From contig NZ_BFAQ01000035.1 in assembly GCF_002933855.1 (NCBI RefSeq), forward strand, positions 62,001 through 126,000: a DNA stretch of 64,000 bases, written 5' to 3'. The notes below the pieces were generated by a model. That model made no database searches and had not been told where the DNA came from. It saw nothing but the letters and a program-made list of their open reading frames with translations. A program made the translations under genes and the position numbers. Shown piece after piece: positions 8,295 to 17,978 of this stretch; the first letter of the stretch is position 1; every line of letters starts with the position of its first letter. Source of the stretch: Vibrio penaeicida. Its GTDB lineage: Bacteria > Pseudomonadota > Gammaproteobacteria > Enterobacterales > Vibrionaceae.

Positions 8295-9380
8295 ATGCAA
8301 TCGAATTTTGCAGAAATTACTGGCTGGGGTAAGTGTCTACCTCCATCCAAGCTCTCCAACCAAGATCTTAGTACCTTTTTGGAAACCTCAGACGAGTGGA
8401 TTAAAACAAGAACAGGTATTGAAGAACGTCGAATTAGCCATGTGAATACCTCCGATCTTGCCACTGTGGCAGCACAGAGAGCCATAGCATGTGCTGGGTT
8501 AGAACCAAAAGACATTGATTGCTTAATCGTCGCGACTTGTTCACCAGACACGCTTATCCCAAATATTGCTTCAAAGGTGCAAGCTAATTTAGGGATTCAA
8601 AGCTGTGCATCTTTTGATATGAATGCCGCTTGTACTGGCTTCGTATATGGCCTCGAAACGGCAACGCGGTTGATTCAAGCTGGAAACTACCGGCATGCAC
8701 TTGTTATTGGTGCTGAGCGCTTAACCTTCTACTTGGATTGGACACAGCGAGATACAGCGGTCTTATTTGGTGATGGAGCAGGTGCTGTAGTTCTCAGCAA
8801 AACGACCAAGCCTGTGGGCTTGCAACAAGCTCAGTTAGGCTGTGATGCAGAAGGGCGAGATATCCTGTCTGTACCAAAGTACGGCACGGCAATGGATCGC
8901 TTTGCTGCAGATAATGGCTATTGGAGTTTTGAATTTGTTGGCAAGGAAATATTTAAACGCGCTGTTAGGGGAATGGGCGCAGCTGCTCAAACCGTGTTGA
9001 GCCGTTCTAACTTAAGCACTGGCGATATTGATTTGGTGGTCCCTCATCAAGCTAATGTCCGGATTATTCAAACTTTGTGTGATCACGCTGAAATCGACCA
9101 AAAGAAAGCGTTTATCAATATACATAAATACGGCAATACATCGGCGGCTACTGTTCCTATTGCGTTATGCGAAGCGGTTGAAGAAGGCAGAGTGAAACCA
9201 GGAAGTGATATCCTTACGGCTGCTTTCGGTGCGGGCCTTACATGGGGAGCAGGGCATATAAAATGGGGTGACAGGGTAACTCCAATAAATGAATCCGAAG
9301 CTGAATTGCCCGCAACAGACAAAAACGCACTGGAGCTATTAGCGAGTGCTATCGAGCACTGCAAGTCACGCCACAAGTAA
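8295..9380 (+). CDS. fabH: Beta-ketoacyl-ACP synthase III (stand-alone FabH paralogue)
   Basis: The 361-residue enzyme has the full catalytic triad of KAS III: C113 (NAACTGF), H251 (VPHQANVRI) and N281 (KYGNTSAAT). It should condense acetyl-CoA or another acyl-CoA with malonyl-ACP to start fatty acid synthesis. It is about 40 residues longer than the usual FabH, with a hydrophilic C-terminal extension (about 325-361). It is not in a fab cluster, which marks it as the second, chromosome-II type FabH of vibrios. It is divergent from trxC, and a terminator follows. Confidence 0.93.
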   Translation: MQSNFAEITGWGKCLPPSKLSNQDLSTFLETSDEWIKTRTGIEERRISHVNTSDLATVAAQRAIACAGLEPKDIDCLIVATCSPDTLIPNIASKVQANLGIQSCASFDMNAACTGFVYGLETATRLIQAGNYRHALVIGAERLTFYLDWTQRDTAVLFGDGAGAVVLSKTTKPVGLQQAQLGCDAEGRDILSVPKYGTAMDRFAADNGYWSFEFVGKEIFKRAVRGMGAAAQTVLSRSNLSTGDIDLVVPHQANVRIIQTLCDHAEIDQKKAFINIHKYGNTSAATVPIALCEAVEEGRVKPGSDILTAAFGAGLTWGAGHIKWGDRVTPINESEAELPATDKNALELLASAIEHCKSRHK

Positions 9381-9400
9381 CACAACAATAAAACACTATT

Positions 9401-9429
9401 AAAGAGCCACTTAGATGGCTCTTTTCTTT
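9401..9429 (+). terminator. Rho-independent terminator of fabH
   Basis: AAAGAGCCA and TGGCTCTTT form the stem around a 6-base loop, followed by TCTTT. Confidence 0.85.
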
Positions 9430-9527
9430 AACGTTAACCAAAAGGTAAACATTTTCAGCTGTTAACATGCAGCTCTAACAAGCTTAGCGATTTCTACGAT
9501 ACATTTAGCCAGTATTTAAATCAGAGA

Positions 9528-10448
9528 TCATTCAATAAATGCATTGAGTGCTTCAATCGTCGGTAACGCTGTCATCGCTCCCTTTTGCGTCGTGGCGAGT
9601 GCTCCGCATCCATTTGCCCAGTTAACCGCTTGGATAATATTGTCGTGTTTATTCCAGTCTTCACTTTTAGCGAGATAAGTGAGCAGTCCACCAACGAAAG
9701 CATCACCAGCGCCTGTAGTATCAACGGGGGAAACGGCTTTTCCTGTAATCAAGGTTTGCGTATTTTCATGGACAACTAACGCACCTTTTGCGCCTTGAGT
9801 AACTAGAATCAGCGGCAAGTTTAGGCGCTCTAAACTCGCCAAACCTTCATCTATTGAGTCGGTGTTTGTTAGATAAAGCAATTCATCATCGGAAAACTTG
9901 ACGACATCAGATAGCTCGATTGCTTTCATTACAGTCGGAATAATGTCTTCTTGACTCGCCCAAACTTCGTGGCGCAAGTTCGGATCAAAACTCACATAGC
10001 CACCAGCTTTCTTAACGCGTTCCATTGCTAATAACGTGGTGCTTCTAGCGGGTTCATTGGCGAGTGCGATTGAACAAACGTGAAGCCATTCTCCTACCTG
10101 GAAACTGGGTATATCTTCGGGCTGTGTGAACTGGTCTGCACTAGGACGAACCATAAACGTAAAGGTTCTTTCACCAGAGTCGTCCAATTCAACCACAACA
10201 GTGGATGTTCGTTGATTTTGATCCTTTTTTACAAGGTTATTATCGACATTTTCTTCTGTTAGCGTTTGCTTTAGAAATCCACCAAAAGGGTCGTCGCCGA
10301 CTCGTCCAAAAAATGCACTTTGACCACCTAGTCGAGCAATGGCTACTGCAACATTTGCTGGTGCGCCTCCGGGGCATTTTAGGTATGTGCTATCTGTATC
10401 CGGAATCAAATCTACTACCGCATCTCCAGTCATCCAAACTCTGTTCAT
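9528..10448 (-). CDS. PfkB-family sugar kinase, fructokinase-like
   Basis: The 306-residue kinase has the PfkB signature 1 region (GGAPANVAVAIARLGG, about 28-43) and signature 2 DTTGAGDAFVGG (243-254) with catalytic D249. The closest fit I recall is fructokinase (ScrK) or aminoimidazole-riboside kinase; both share the GGAPANVA and SFDPNLR motifs. It would phosphorylate fructose or a related furanose with ATP. It stands alone, without the sucrose porter or hydrolase found beside scrK elsewhere, so the substrate is uncertain. AAGGAA precedes the ATG. Confidence 0.85.
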   Translation of the reverse strand: MNRVWMTGDAVVDLIPDTDSTYLKCPGGAPANVAVAIARLGGQSAFFGRVGDDPFGGFLKQTLTEENVDNNLVKKDQNQRTSTVVVELDDSGERTFTFMVRPSADQFTQPEDIPSFQVGEWLHVCSIALANEPARSTTLLAMERVKKAGGYVSFDPNLRHEVWASQEDIIPTVMKAIELSDVVKFSDDELLYLTNTDSIDEGLASLERLNLPLILVTQGAKGALVVHENTQTLITGKAVSPVDTTGAGDAFVGGLLTYLAKSEDWNKHDNIIQAVNWANGCGALATTQKGAMTALPTIEALNAFIE

Positions 10449-10855
10449 TCTTTATTCCTTTAAACAACTCATAATCAAACTTAACCAACAAGCTCAGACA
10501 ACTCAAGAGATAGCCCCATTTGGGCACAAATAGCGTGAGCAAACTGAATTTAACCCCATTGTAAAAAGTAAAGGGGGACAAAACGTCTGTAAAGTGCTGT
10601 TTTGTATATATTTGGTGCAGAATTTACGGTTACAAAATTTAAATATCTCAGTACATTCAGTTGAATAATATAGATAGGTTATTGATTGTTATATCTATTT
10701 CATTTTGATGACGGAGTCTGCGCGAACATATTTGAAAGTGATCTCTTTTCTGACTTGTGTTGTTTAAAAAAACTTACTTATAAGTGACTTTCTAAACAAA
10801 ATGGCGTTCTACGTGAATCTTTTTAAAACTCATGCTAATTAAGCACATCCTTATA
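10449..10855. other. AT-rich intergenic region
   Basis: About 400 bases between the divergent sugar-kinase and ArsR-type genes. It must hold the kinase promoter. I see no ORF with a ribosome-binding site, no structured RNA and no convincing operator here; the right end carries the ArsR promoter described separately. Confidence 0.5.
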
Positions 10856-10895
10856 TTGACTATTTTATATTAATTAGTAAAATCTAAATTAGATT
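10856..10895 (+). promoter_or_regulatory. Promoter and palindromic operator of the ArsR/HlyU-type gene
   Basis: A -35 TTGACT (10856-10861) and -10 TAAAAT (10878-10883) are 16 bases apart. The -10 overlaps a perfect 7-bp-arm palindrome, AATCTAA-A-TTAGATT (10881-10895), 21 bases before the start codon. An AT-rich palindrome over the -10 is the usual place for an autoregulatory ArsR-family operator. Confidence 0.65.
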
Positions 10896-10916
10896 GTATT
10901 GAACTGAGAGGTATCG

Positions 10917-11210
10917 ATGAGTCTCCAACAAATGAAAACGAGCTCGGTGGAAGTAGCAGAAATACTAAGAGTAATGTCGCATCCGGAACGCCTTTTGGTT
11001 CTTTGTCAGTTAGTTGATGGCGAAATAGGAGCAGGGCAGTTACAGAGCAGCTCTACACTTAGTCAGTCTGCGTTTTCACAACACCTAACTGTTTTAAGAA
11101 AAAACAATCTGGTGAGCGTAAGGAAGGAATCTCAACAAGTTTTCTATTCACTCGCTGATAAGCGAATAGAAAGATTGATTCATAACTTACACGACATTTT
11201 CTGCTCGTAA
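10917..11210 (+). CDS. ArsR-family regulator, HlyU/BigR/SqrR-like thiol sensor
   Basis: The 97-residue winged-helix protein has the recognition region LSQSAFSQHLTVLRKNNLV near residues 49-67 and the wing SVRKESQQVFYSL. It lacks the metal-binding CxC of ArsR/SmtB. Instead it has C30 (LVLCQL) and C96 (IFCS), 66 residues apart. That is the same spacing as the reactive cysteine pair I recall for HlyU, BigR and SqrR, which sense persulfide or oxidants. I infer a repressor that responds to sulfur or redox stress and controls itself and the RND genes 91 bases downstream. GAGAGG precedes the ATG. Confidence 0.85.
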   Translation: MSLQQMKTSSVEVAEILRVMSHPERLLVLCQLVDGEIGAGQLQSSSTLSQSAFSQHLTVLRKNNLVSVRKESQQVFYSLADKRIERLIHNLHDIFCS

Positions 11211-11301
11211 GCTATTTTTCCTTGTAAATAAATTTTCTATTTAACTAAAGCATACGCGCCTAGCGTGGGTGTTATGACGTGTATAAAAAAAGGAACTGGT
11301 A

Positions 11302-14300
11302 ATGAGGTCTGATACCAATAGAGGGTTTGTTCATTCTGTAATGAACAGCTATTTCCCTCCGATACTCATCACTTTCGCGCTTATCATTGGGGGTGTGGCT
11401 CTATGGCTTACGCCAAAAGAAGAAGATCCACAAATCGTTGTGCCAATGGCAGACGTTTTGATCGATGCGCCCGGGTTAAGTGCGAAACAAGTTGAAAAGC
11501 AAGTAACGGAGCCTTTAGAAAAGCTACTTAGCCAAATAGATGGTGTGGAATATGTTTATTCCACATCTATGGAAAACAAAGCTCAAGTGGTTGTCCGTTA
11601 CTACGTGGGCGAGAATCGTGAAAACGCTTTGGTAAAACTTTATAACAAGCTTTTTTCAAACCAAGATATTATTCCTCCCTCGGTTACTAATTGGGTGGTA
11701 AAACCCATAGAGATAGCTGATGTGCCCATAGTGGTTGCAGCTCTGTATTCAACGGACCCCGATCAGCTTGGAACATTCGAGTTAAAACGTATTGCTACTC
11801 AGGCAACGCAAAGGCTGAAGTCATTAGACGACACCAACATTGTTAAAGTATCTGGAGGTCAGTCGAGAGTCGTTGAGGTGAAATTAGACGCATCAGCAAT
11901 GGCAAGTCGAAAAACCACTATAGACGATTTACAGAGTGCTTTCCGTTTAAGTCATGCCAAACAAAGTGCGGGCACTTTCCACCAACGCGGAGAGGTTTAC
12001 TATCTTGAATCGGGGCAGTTTTTTCGCGGTGCCGATGAGCTAGGTAGTCTAGTCGTTAACGTTATTGACGGAAAGCCAGTCTATCTACGAGATGTTGCCC
12101 TGATCAGTGACGGACCAGAAGAACCCACTACCGACACGTGGATTCAATATGGTGCCGCTGATGACGCTTTCTATCCTGCTGTGTTTATTTCTGTCGCCAA
12201 GCAAAATGGTTCCAACGCAGTTAGCGTAGCTGACGAAATTATTGCAGAGTTGAATTTACTCAAGTCGACCCAATTCCCTGACGCTGTCCAAATTGACATC
12301 ATTCGAAATTATGGCGAAACAGCAAATGATAAAGTTGGCAATTTAGTATCTAGCCTTGGTATCTCAATTATTACGGTCGTCGTATTTGTTGGATTATTTT
12401 TAAATTGGCGAAGTGCGTTAGTAGTCGGAATAGCGATACCAATTAGTTATGGCGCGGCGTTAGGGATGGATCTTGCGTTTGGTTACTCTATAAACCGAGT
12501 CACACTGTTCGCATTAATCTTAGCGCTCGGTCTTATTGTTGACGACCCAATCGCCAGTATAGATAACATAGAAAGGTATCTGAAACGTAAAGATATATCT
12601 CGGACCAAAGCGATCGTTTTAGCTATGGGAGAAATACGTTCAGCGCTTCTTATGTCGACAGTTGCTATCGTCATTGTGTTTACCCCAATGTTTTTCATAA
12701 CAGGGATGATGGGGCCTTATATGGCACCGCTTGCCTTTAACGTTCCTGTTTCAGTGATATTCAGCACCATTGTCGCCTTCATGATCACGCCTTGGCTAGC
12801 AAGGAAGATTCTAAGAACGGCAGAACAAAAAGGAGTGTATCAGTTAGAAAAAACATTGCTTTATCGCAGTTATAACAAGTTGCTGACGCCTATATTGTCA
12901 TCTAAAAAGAACAGTTGGATGTTTTTAGGCTTGGTAGCAGCCTTGTTTATTGGCGCAGCGCTATTACCGGCCTTACGTCTCGTCCCACTAAAGCTTTTGC
13001 CCTACGACAATAAAAATGAATTCCAACTGATTGTAAACATGCCTGAATCGACGAGCTTTGTGAGTACGTCAAATGCTCTGCGCGAATTTTCAGACTACTT
13101 GATTCACCAGCCGGAGATTAAATCGGTCTCTGGTTTTGCTGGGTTAGCTTCGCCCATGGATTTTAATGGCATGGTTAGGCACTATTTTATGAGAGAGATG
13201 CCATACCAAGGCGAACTAAGAATTGTCTTAGTCGACAAAGACAAGCGCAGCCATCAGTCACACCAAATTGTTACGCGAGTTAGGGCAGACATCGAAGCCA
13301 TTGCTGATCGATTCGACGCTTCAATCCAGCTGGTTGAAGTTCCGCCAGGTCCGCCTGTTATCGCCACACTAACAGCAGAAGTATATGGAGAAGAGACAAC
13401 TTCATACGAAAGGTTGCAAAGCGAAGCTCAGAAAGTAGCGGCTCGCTTGGAACAAGAACCGTTTGTTTCAGAAGTCGATGCGAGTATTCAAGGAAAAATA
13501 GAGATCTGGCAATTTGTTGTTGATAGGGAAAAAGCGGCGCTTTCTGGCATCTCAGTTAACGATATCAACCAAACTATTGTTGCAGCCAATCAGGGACTTT
13601 CCTTAGCCAATCTTAAAATGGAGCGAGAAATAGAACCACTTACAGTGGTCATACGGCTACCTGAATCAGAGCGAGATAGCCTAAATAACCTGCTTTCATT
13701 GTATGTTCGAGGTCAAGCAGGAATCAGTAAACAAAACGTGAATGGCAGCCTTGAAGATTCACCACAACCCCTTGTTCAACTTTCAGAGCTAGGACATTTT
13801 GAGAAAAGAGCGAAAGATCAACCGATCTACCATAAGAACTTAAAACCGGTCGTTTATGTATATGCTGAAGCAGCAGGAAGAGTTCCGGGAGAAATTATCG
13901 CCGATGTCATTTCCGATGAGGGTAGGGAGCCGTCTGACGAATCACGTGAATTGTCCGGGAGGCATTATTTGTCGAACGGTGGGCATCAGGGGTGGTCAGT
14001 AAGCGAAGAAACGAATGTGGTATGGAGTGGCGAAGGCGAGTGGAAAATCACCGTCGACGTATTCCGAGATTTGGGTATTGCTTATGGTGCCGCTTTATTA
14101 GGCGTTTTCATCATTATGCTGATTCAGACTGGGCTCCCAGCTGTTTCTGGGATCATCATGCTAGCGATTCCTCTTACTGTGATAGGGATAATGCCGGGCT
14201 TTTGGTTCCTCAATACAATGAGTGATGATATCAACGGTTACCCAGATCCCGCTTTGTTTACTGCAACAGCAATGATCGGAATGATCGCCTTAGCGGGTAT

Positions 14301-14613
14301 TGTAGTGCGGAACTCACTCGTTCTTATCGAGTTCATTCAGCAATCCTTGGCTCAGGGTAAAGAGCTCAAACAATCTTTGATTGAATCTGGTGCCGTCAGG
14401 CTTCGACCAATACTGCTTACTGCCGGTACAACACTACTAGGTAATATCGTAATAACGCTGGATCCCATTTTTAATGGTCTAGCATGGGCAGTCATATTCG
14501 GAATAACAGCTTCTACAATCTTTACACTACTGGTTATTCCAGTCGTGTATCACCTAGCGTATTCAAATGTAAAAGGGCATGGTTTGCCAGTAAATAACGG
14601 AGAAGAGATATGA
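11302..14613 (+). CDS. RND-family efflux permease
   Basis: The 1103-residue inner-membrane pump has the RND layout: TM1 (about 17-34), a large periplasmic loop, TM2-6, a second loop and TM7-12. The proton-relay pair in TM4 is D414/D415 (GLIVDDPIASIDN). The lysine usual in TM10 of AcrB-type pumps is replaced by R1003 (GIVVRNSLVLIEF). The N-terminal PKEEDPQIVVPMADV motif marks a branch distinct from AcrB. It should form an efflux complex with the adaptor encoded next (4-base overlap) and an unlinked outer-membrane channel. A KOPS octamer lies at 13920-13927. Confidence 0.93.
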   Translation: MRSDTNRGFVHSVMNSYFPPILITFALIIGGVALWLTPKEEDPQIVVPMADVLIDAPGLSAKQVEKQVTEPLEKLLSQIDGVEYVYSTSMENKAQVVVRYYVGENRENALVKLYNKLFSNQDIIPPSVTNWVVKPIEIADVPIVVAALYSTDPDQLGTFELKRIATQATQRLKSLDDTNIVKVSGGQSRVVEVKLDASAMASRKTTIDDLQSAFRLSHAKQSAGTFHQRGEVYYLESGQFFRGADELGSLVVNVIDGKPVYLRDVALISDGPEEPTTDTWIQYGAADDAFYPAVFISVAKQNGSNAVSVADEIIAELNLLKSTQFPDAVQIDIIRNYGETANDKVGNLVSSLGISIITVVVFVGLFLNWRSALVVGIAIPISYGAALGMDLAFGYSINRVTLFALILALGLIVDDPIASIDNIERYLKRKDISRTKAIVLAMGEIRSALLMSTVAIVIVFTPMFFITGMMGPYMAPLAFNVPVSVIFSTIVAFMITPWLARKILRTAEQKGVYQLEKTLLYRSYNKLLTPILSSKKNSWMFLGLVAALFIGAALLPALRLVPLKLLPYDNKNEFQLIVNMPESTSFVSTSNALREFSDYLIHQPEIKSVSGFAGLASPMDFNGMVRHYFMREMPYQGELRIVLVDKDKRSHQSHQIVTRVRADIEAIADRFDASIQLVEVPPGPPVIATLTAEVYGEETTSYERLQSEAQKVAARLEQEPFVSEVDASIQGKIEIWQFVVDREKAALSGISVNDINQTIVAANQGLSLANLKMEREIEPLTVVIRLPESERDSLNNLLSLYVRGQAGISKQNVNGSLEDSPQPLVQLSELGHFEKRAKDQPIYHKNLKPVVYVYAEAAGRVPGEIIADVISDEGREPSDESRELSGRHYLSNGGHQGWSVSEETNVVWSGEGEWKITVDVFRDLGIAYGAALLGVFIIMLIQTGLPAVSGIIMLAIPLTVIGIMPGFWFLNTMSDDINGYPDPALFTATAMIGMIALAGIVVRNSLVLIEFIQQSLAQGKELKQSLIESGAVRLRPILLTAGTTLLGNIVITLDPIFNGLAWAVIFGITASTIFTLLVIPVVYHLAYSNVKGHGLPVNNGEEI
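13920..13927 (+). other. KOPS octamer pointing toward dif
   Basis: GGGTAGGG on the plus strand, left of dif, inside the RND gene. Confidence 0.6.
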
Positions 14614-15653
14614 AATCGTCAAAACTTCTACTTGGAGCAGGTTTGTTTGCGATACTCGCTGTTCTGTTTGTTTATATGGCTGGTGGATTTACAGAAAAAG
14701 TTACCGCCAAACCTACACAAAAAGGTATTACAACAGACTTCAATACCGTTGTCGTGAAGTACACTGAAGCGCCTCAATTACGCGAATTCACTGGTACAGT
14801 GATTGCTGACCAGCAAGCGCAGCTTTCCGCCAGAGTTACAGCTAAAGTGATTGAACTAGCCACTGATGTCGGTGACATTGTAACTAAAGGCGATGTGTTG
14901 ATGCGTCTTGAAAGCGATGATTTGGATGCAAGAGTTAAGCAATCAGAGCAACGGTTGTCTTCCGCTCAAGCGTCGATGAATGCAGCCTCTAAAGAGTATC
15001 AGCGGGTATCAGAGTTGGTGAAGAAGAAGCTGTTACCTCAGTCAGAATTTGACCGTGTAGAATCACAGCTAGAGTCTGCCAAAGCATCGTTTAAGCAGAG
15101 CCAAGCAGCGTTAAAAGAAGCACAAACCACATTTGACTATAGCGTTATTAGAGCGCCTTTTGACGGAGTTATAACCACTAAGACTGTTGGTGTTGGTGAT
15201 ACGGCAATAATTGGAACCCCCTTGATGACCCTATATAACCCTCAATCATTGCAGTTGGAAGTAAATGTTTCTGAATCTCTGATAAATAGGGTAAAGCTTG
15301 GTGCTGAACTCCAGTTTGAATTGCCTACATCCCATTATTCAGGTAAGGCCAATGTGGTTGAAATATCACCTTCTGCTGACCAATCCTCACGGAGCTTTGT
15401 AGTGAAGCTTGCGTTATTAAAGAACCCATCGATATATCCTGGTGTGTATGGAAAGGTTTTCATCTTTAGCCACAAAACCCGTGTTCTAAGTGTTCCAGAA
15501 AATGCTCTATATCAGGTTGGTCAGCTTGATTACGTGAAGGTATACAAAGACGGCAAATTAAAGACGCAATTGGTACAACTTGGGCAAGGTACGCAAGTGA
15601 GAAAAGGGCTGAAAGAAGGGGATGCGGTAGTCGTTAACCCATTGGGGCTCTAG
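14610..15653 (+). CDS. RND efflux periplasmic adaptor (membrane fusion protein)
   Basis: The 347-residue protein has an N-terminal membrane anchor (about 7-25), then a lipoyl-like half (ATDVGDIVTKGDVLMRLES, about 88-106), a coiled-coil hairpin (about 107-170) and the second lipoyl half (FDYSVIRAPFDGVITTKTV). A beta-barrel follows. This is the AcrA/HlyD-type order. It joins the RND permease to an outer-membrane channel. ATGA overlap with the permease gene shows translational coupling. Order pump-then-adaptor is the reverse of acrAB. Confidence 0.92.
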   Translation: MKSSKLLLGAGLFAILAVLFVYMAGGFTEKVTAKPTQKGITTDFNTVVVKYTEAPQLREFTGTVIADQQAQLSARVTAKVIELATDVGDIVTKGDVLMRLESDDLDARVKQSEQRLSSAQASMNAASKEYQRVSELVKKKLLPQSEFDRVESQLESAKASFKQSQAALKEAQTTFDYSVIRAPFDGVITTKTVGVGDTAIIGTPLMTLYNPQSLQLEVNVSESLINRVKLGAELQFELPTSHYSGKANVVEISPSADQSSRSFVVKLALLKNPSIYPGVYGKVFIFSHKTRVLSVPENALYQVGQLDYVKVYKDGKLKTQLVQLGQGTQVRKGLKEGDAVVVNPLGL

Positions 15654-15697
15654 CAGAGTTGTATCGCTAAATCTGTTTAACCATCAATATTGCATTA

Positions 15698-15726
15698 AGC
15701 GAGGTTCGTTAAGAACTTCGCTCTTT
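15698..15726 (+). terminator. Rho-independent terminator of the RND operon
   Basis: AGCGAGGTTC and GAACTTCGCT pair with one G-U around a short loop, followed by CTTTC. It closes the RND-adaptor transcript. Confidence 0.6.
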
Positions 15727-15757
15727 CATTCAATACGCAGTGTATCTTACAACGATT

Positions 15758-16501
15758 TCATAAAGACGCTAATCCTTGGGAGATACGTTGAACCATGGCG
15801 ATAGATTCTGGATTATCACCGTGAACACAAACCGTATCCGCTTCAATCTGAATGGCATTACCATTTTCGCTGGTTATGCTTCCGTACTTTGCGAGTTGCA
15901 TAACCTGATAGAAAATATCTTCTTCTTTGTGGTGAACGGCGTTCGGTTGGCTTCTTGGGACTAAAAGTCCGTTATCTTGATACGCTCTATCTGCAAAGGC
16001 TTCAAAAAGGAGAGGTACATTAAATTGATCGGCCAAATCGAGATAACGAGTATTGTCGTTAGACGCCAAGATCATAACTGGGAGGGAAAAATTTTCAGCG
16101 GCCGCTAAAACACCAATAAACACACTTTCATTTTGCATCATATCGTTATACAGCGCGCCGTGAGGTTTTATGTATTCTACGTTCACGTCATTTAACAATG
16201 CCAGCGATTTTAAAGCGCCCACTTGGTACACAATAGAGTGTACTAATTGATCTTGAGTCATTGGAATAGAGCGTCTCCCGAACCCAATGAGATCGTGATA
16301 GCCCGGGTGAGCACCTATTTTTACAGAATGGCTTTTTGCGAGCTTAAGAGTTTTGGACATGACATCAGGATCTGAAGCGTGAAATCCACACGCGATGTTA
16401 GCCATATCAACCCACGGCATGACATCTTCATCAAGCCCTTTAGTCCATGTGCCAAAACTCTCTCCCATGTCGCAATTCAATTTTAACCTTTCCTTGGTCA
16501 T
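15758..16501 (-). CDS. pxpA: 5-oxoprolinase subunit A (LamB/YcsF family)
   Basis: The 247-residue protein has the family hallmarks LNCDMGESFG (about 8-17), NIACGFHASDP (about 35-45), KIGAHPGYHDLIGFGRR (about 61-77) and VEYIKPHGALYNDM (about 108-121). PxpA works with PxpB and PxpC to hydrolyse 5-oxoproline to glutamate with ATP. Here pxpB and pxpC are not adjacent on either side, so they are either elsewhere or absent. A bulged inverted repeat (16528-16550) lies in its leader. It is divergent from galE. Confidence 0.9.
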   Translation of the reverse strand: MTKERLKLNCDMGESFGTWTKGLDEDVMPWVDMANIACGFHASDPDVMSKTLKLAKSHSVKIGAHPGYHDLIGFGRRSIPMTQDQLVHSIVYQVGALKSLALLNDVNVEYIKPHGALYNDMMQNESVFIGVLAAAENFSLPVMILASNDNTRYLDLADQFNVPLLFEAFADRAYQDNGLLVPRSQPNAVHHKEEDIFYQVMQLAKYGSITSENGNAIQIEADTVCVHGDNPESIAMVQRISQGLASL

Positions 16502-16527
16502 CTGAGGTATTCCTCCTATTTTAAACG

Positions 16528-16550
16528 TATACCCAAGTTACCTTGGATAC
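16528..16550. repeat. Inverted repeat in the pxpA leader
   Basis: GTATACCCAAG-TTA-CCTTGGATAC forms an imperfect inverted repeat, 27 bases upstream of the pxpA start on the minus strand. It could be an operator or part of a dispersed Vibrio repeat; the sequence does not decide. Confidence 0.4.
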
Positions 16551-16773
16551 TTAGGTATAAGAGTAATGGGGTTTAAGTGAATTGAGAAGTCGTTAGATTC
16601 AGCTGAGATTTTCCCTATGATTCATGGCGATGAATATCTGTATCACTTTAGCGAACAAAATTAAAAAAACTCGGAAGATTTTTCTATAAAATCCAGTTAC
16701 TTTGATTTTTGAGACTACTAATTTGAGTCTATCGAAAGTAGAATTACATTAATCTCACCATTTAGGAATAATG

Positions 16774-17787
16774 ATGAAAGTACTTGTTACTGGTGGCATG
16801 GGCTATATCGGCAGCCACACTTGCATTCAAATGATAGAAGCTGGAATGACACCAGTTATTCTAGACAACTTGTACAACAGTAAATCCAGTGTATTAGATA
16901 GGATTGAGAAAGTTTCTGGGACTAGACCTGTTTTCGTAGAAGGTGATATACGAAACAAAGCACTATTGGTCGAAACCATGAAAACACATGATCTTGAAGC
17001 GTGTATTCATTTTGCGGGGCTTAAAGCAGTTGGTGAATCTGTTGAAAAGCCCTTGGAATACTACGATAACAACGTTCATGGTACTTTAGTCCTTGTTGAA
17101 GCTATGCGCGAAGCGAACGTGAAAACATTGGTATTCAGTTCTTCTGCTACTGTCTATGGTGACCCAGCATCTGTTCCGATTACAGAGGACTTCCCAACCA
17201 GTGCGACTAATCCATATGGCCGAAGTAAGCTCATGGTAGAGGAGTGCCTAACCGATTTTCAAAAGGCAAACCCAGATTGGAGCATTACACTGTTGCGATA
17301 CTTCAATCCCGTTGGTTCACATCCGACTGGCGACCTCGGTGAGGACCCACAAGGTATCCCTAACAATTTGATGCCTTTTGTTTCTCAAGTTGCAGTAGGG
17401 CGCCGAGAGTTTTTATCCGTTTTTGGCAGTGATTACCCAACAAAAGACGGAACTGGCGTACGTGACTACATTCATGTAATGGACTTAGCTGACGGACACC
17501 TTGCTGCATTGAATACCGTTGGCAGTAAAAACGGGCTACATATCTATAACTTAGGTACTGGTAACGGGTACAGCGTGATAGATATGGTGAAAGCTTTTGA
17601 AAAAGCCAGTGGCAAAGATATCCCTTATAAATTAGTCGACCGTAGACCGGGTGATATAGCAGAATGTTGGGCTGACCCTAAGAAAGCCACTGACGAACTT
17701 GGCTGGAAAGCCGAGCGTTCTTTAGATTTAATGACTGAAGATACGTGGCGTTGGCAGTCACAAAACCCAGAAGGGTATTCTGACTAA
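16774..17787 (+). CDS. galE: UDP-glucose 4-epimerase
   Basis: The 337-residue extended SDR enzyme interconverts UDP-glucose and UDP-galactose. It has the NAD-binding TGGMGYIGSHT (about 6-16), the catalytic YGRSK (about 148-152) after SSSATVYGD, and the LRYFNPVG segment. Two ATG codons are in tandem at 16771 and 16774; the second gives the family-typical MKVLVTGG and better spacing from AGGAA. No galT or galK is adjacent, so a role in surface polysaccharide precursor supply is as likely as galactose use. A terminator follows. Confidence 0.95.
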   Translation: MKVLVTGGMGYIGSHTCIQMIEAGMTPVILDNLYNSKSSVLDRIEKVSGTRPVFVEGDIRNKALLVETMKTHDLEACIHFAGLKAVGESVEKPLEYYDNNVHGTLVLVEAMREANVKTLVFSSSATVYGDPASVPITEDFPTSATNPYGRSKLMVEECLTDFQKANPDWSITLLRYFNPVGSHPTGDLGEDPQGIPNNLMPFVSQVAVGRREFLSVFGSDYPTKDGTGVRDYIHVMDLADGHLAALNTVGSKNGLHIYNLGTGNGYSVIDMVKAFEKASGKDIPYKLVDRRPGDIAECWADPKKATDELGWKAERSLDLMTEDTWRWQSQNPEGYSD

Positions 17788-17796
17788 CAAATTTAA

Positions 17797-17824
17797 CAAA
17801 AGGAGCGATTTCGCTCCTTTTTTG
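17797..17824 (+). terminator. Rho-independent terminator of galE
   Basis: AAAAGGAGCGA and TCGCTCCTTTT form a near-perfect stem followed by TT. Confidence 0.92.
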
Positions 17825-17978
17825 ATCTGAATCGATATTTTTCGTAAAAATCTCGTTAAGGGCTTTCGCTCAATCCATAACCTGTTAGAATACCCGCGTT
17901 GCTTAATTTTGAGCGTTAAAAAACATTTTCTTAACCCAGTAGGCAACAATTCTGTAATTCAATTTTCAGGGGACACCG

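Noticed and set aside
10917-11210. Metal-sensing ArsR/SmtB regulator for a heavy-metal RND pump
   Set aside because: No metal-binding CxC or alpha-5 His/Asp ligand set is visible; the cysteine pair fits the thiol-sensing branch. The pump also lacks CzcA-type features.
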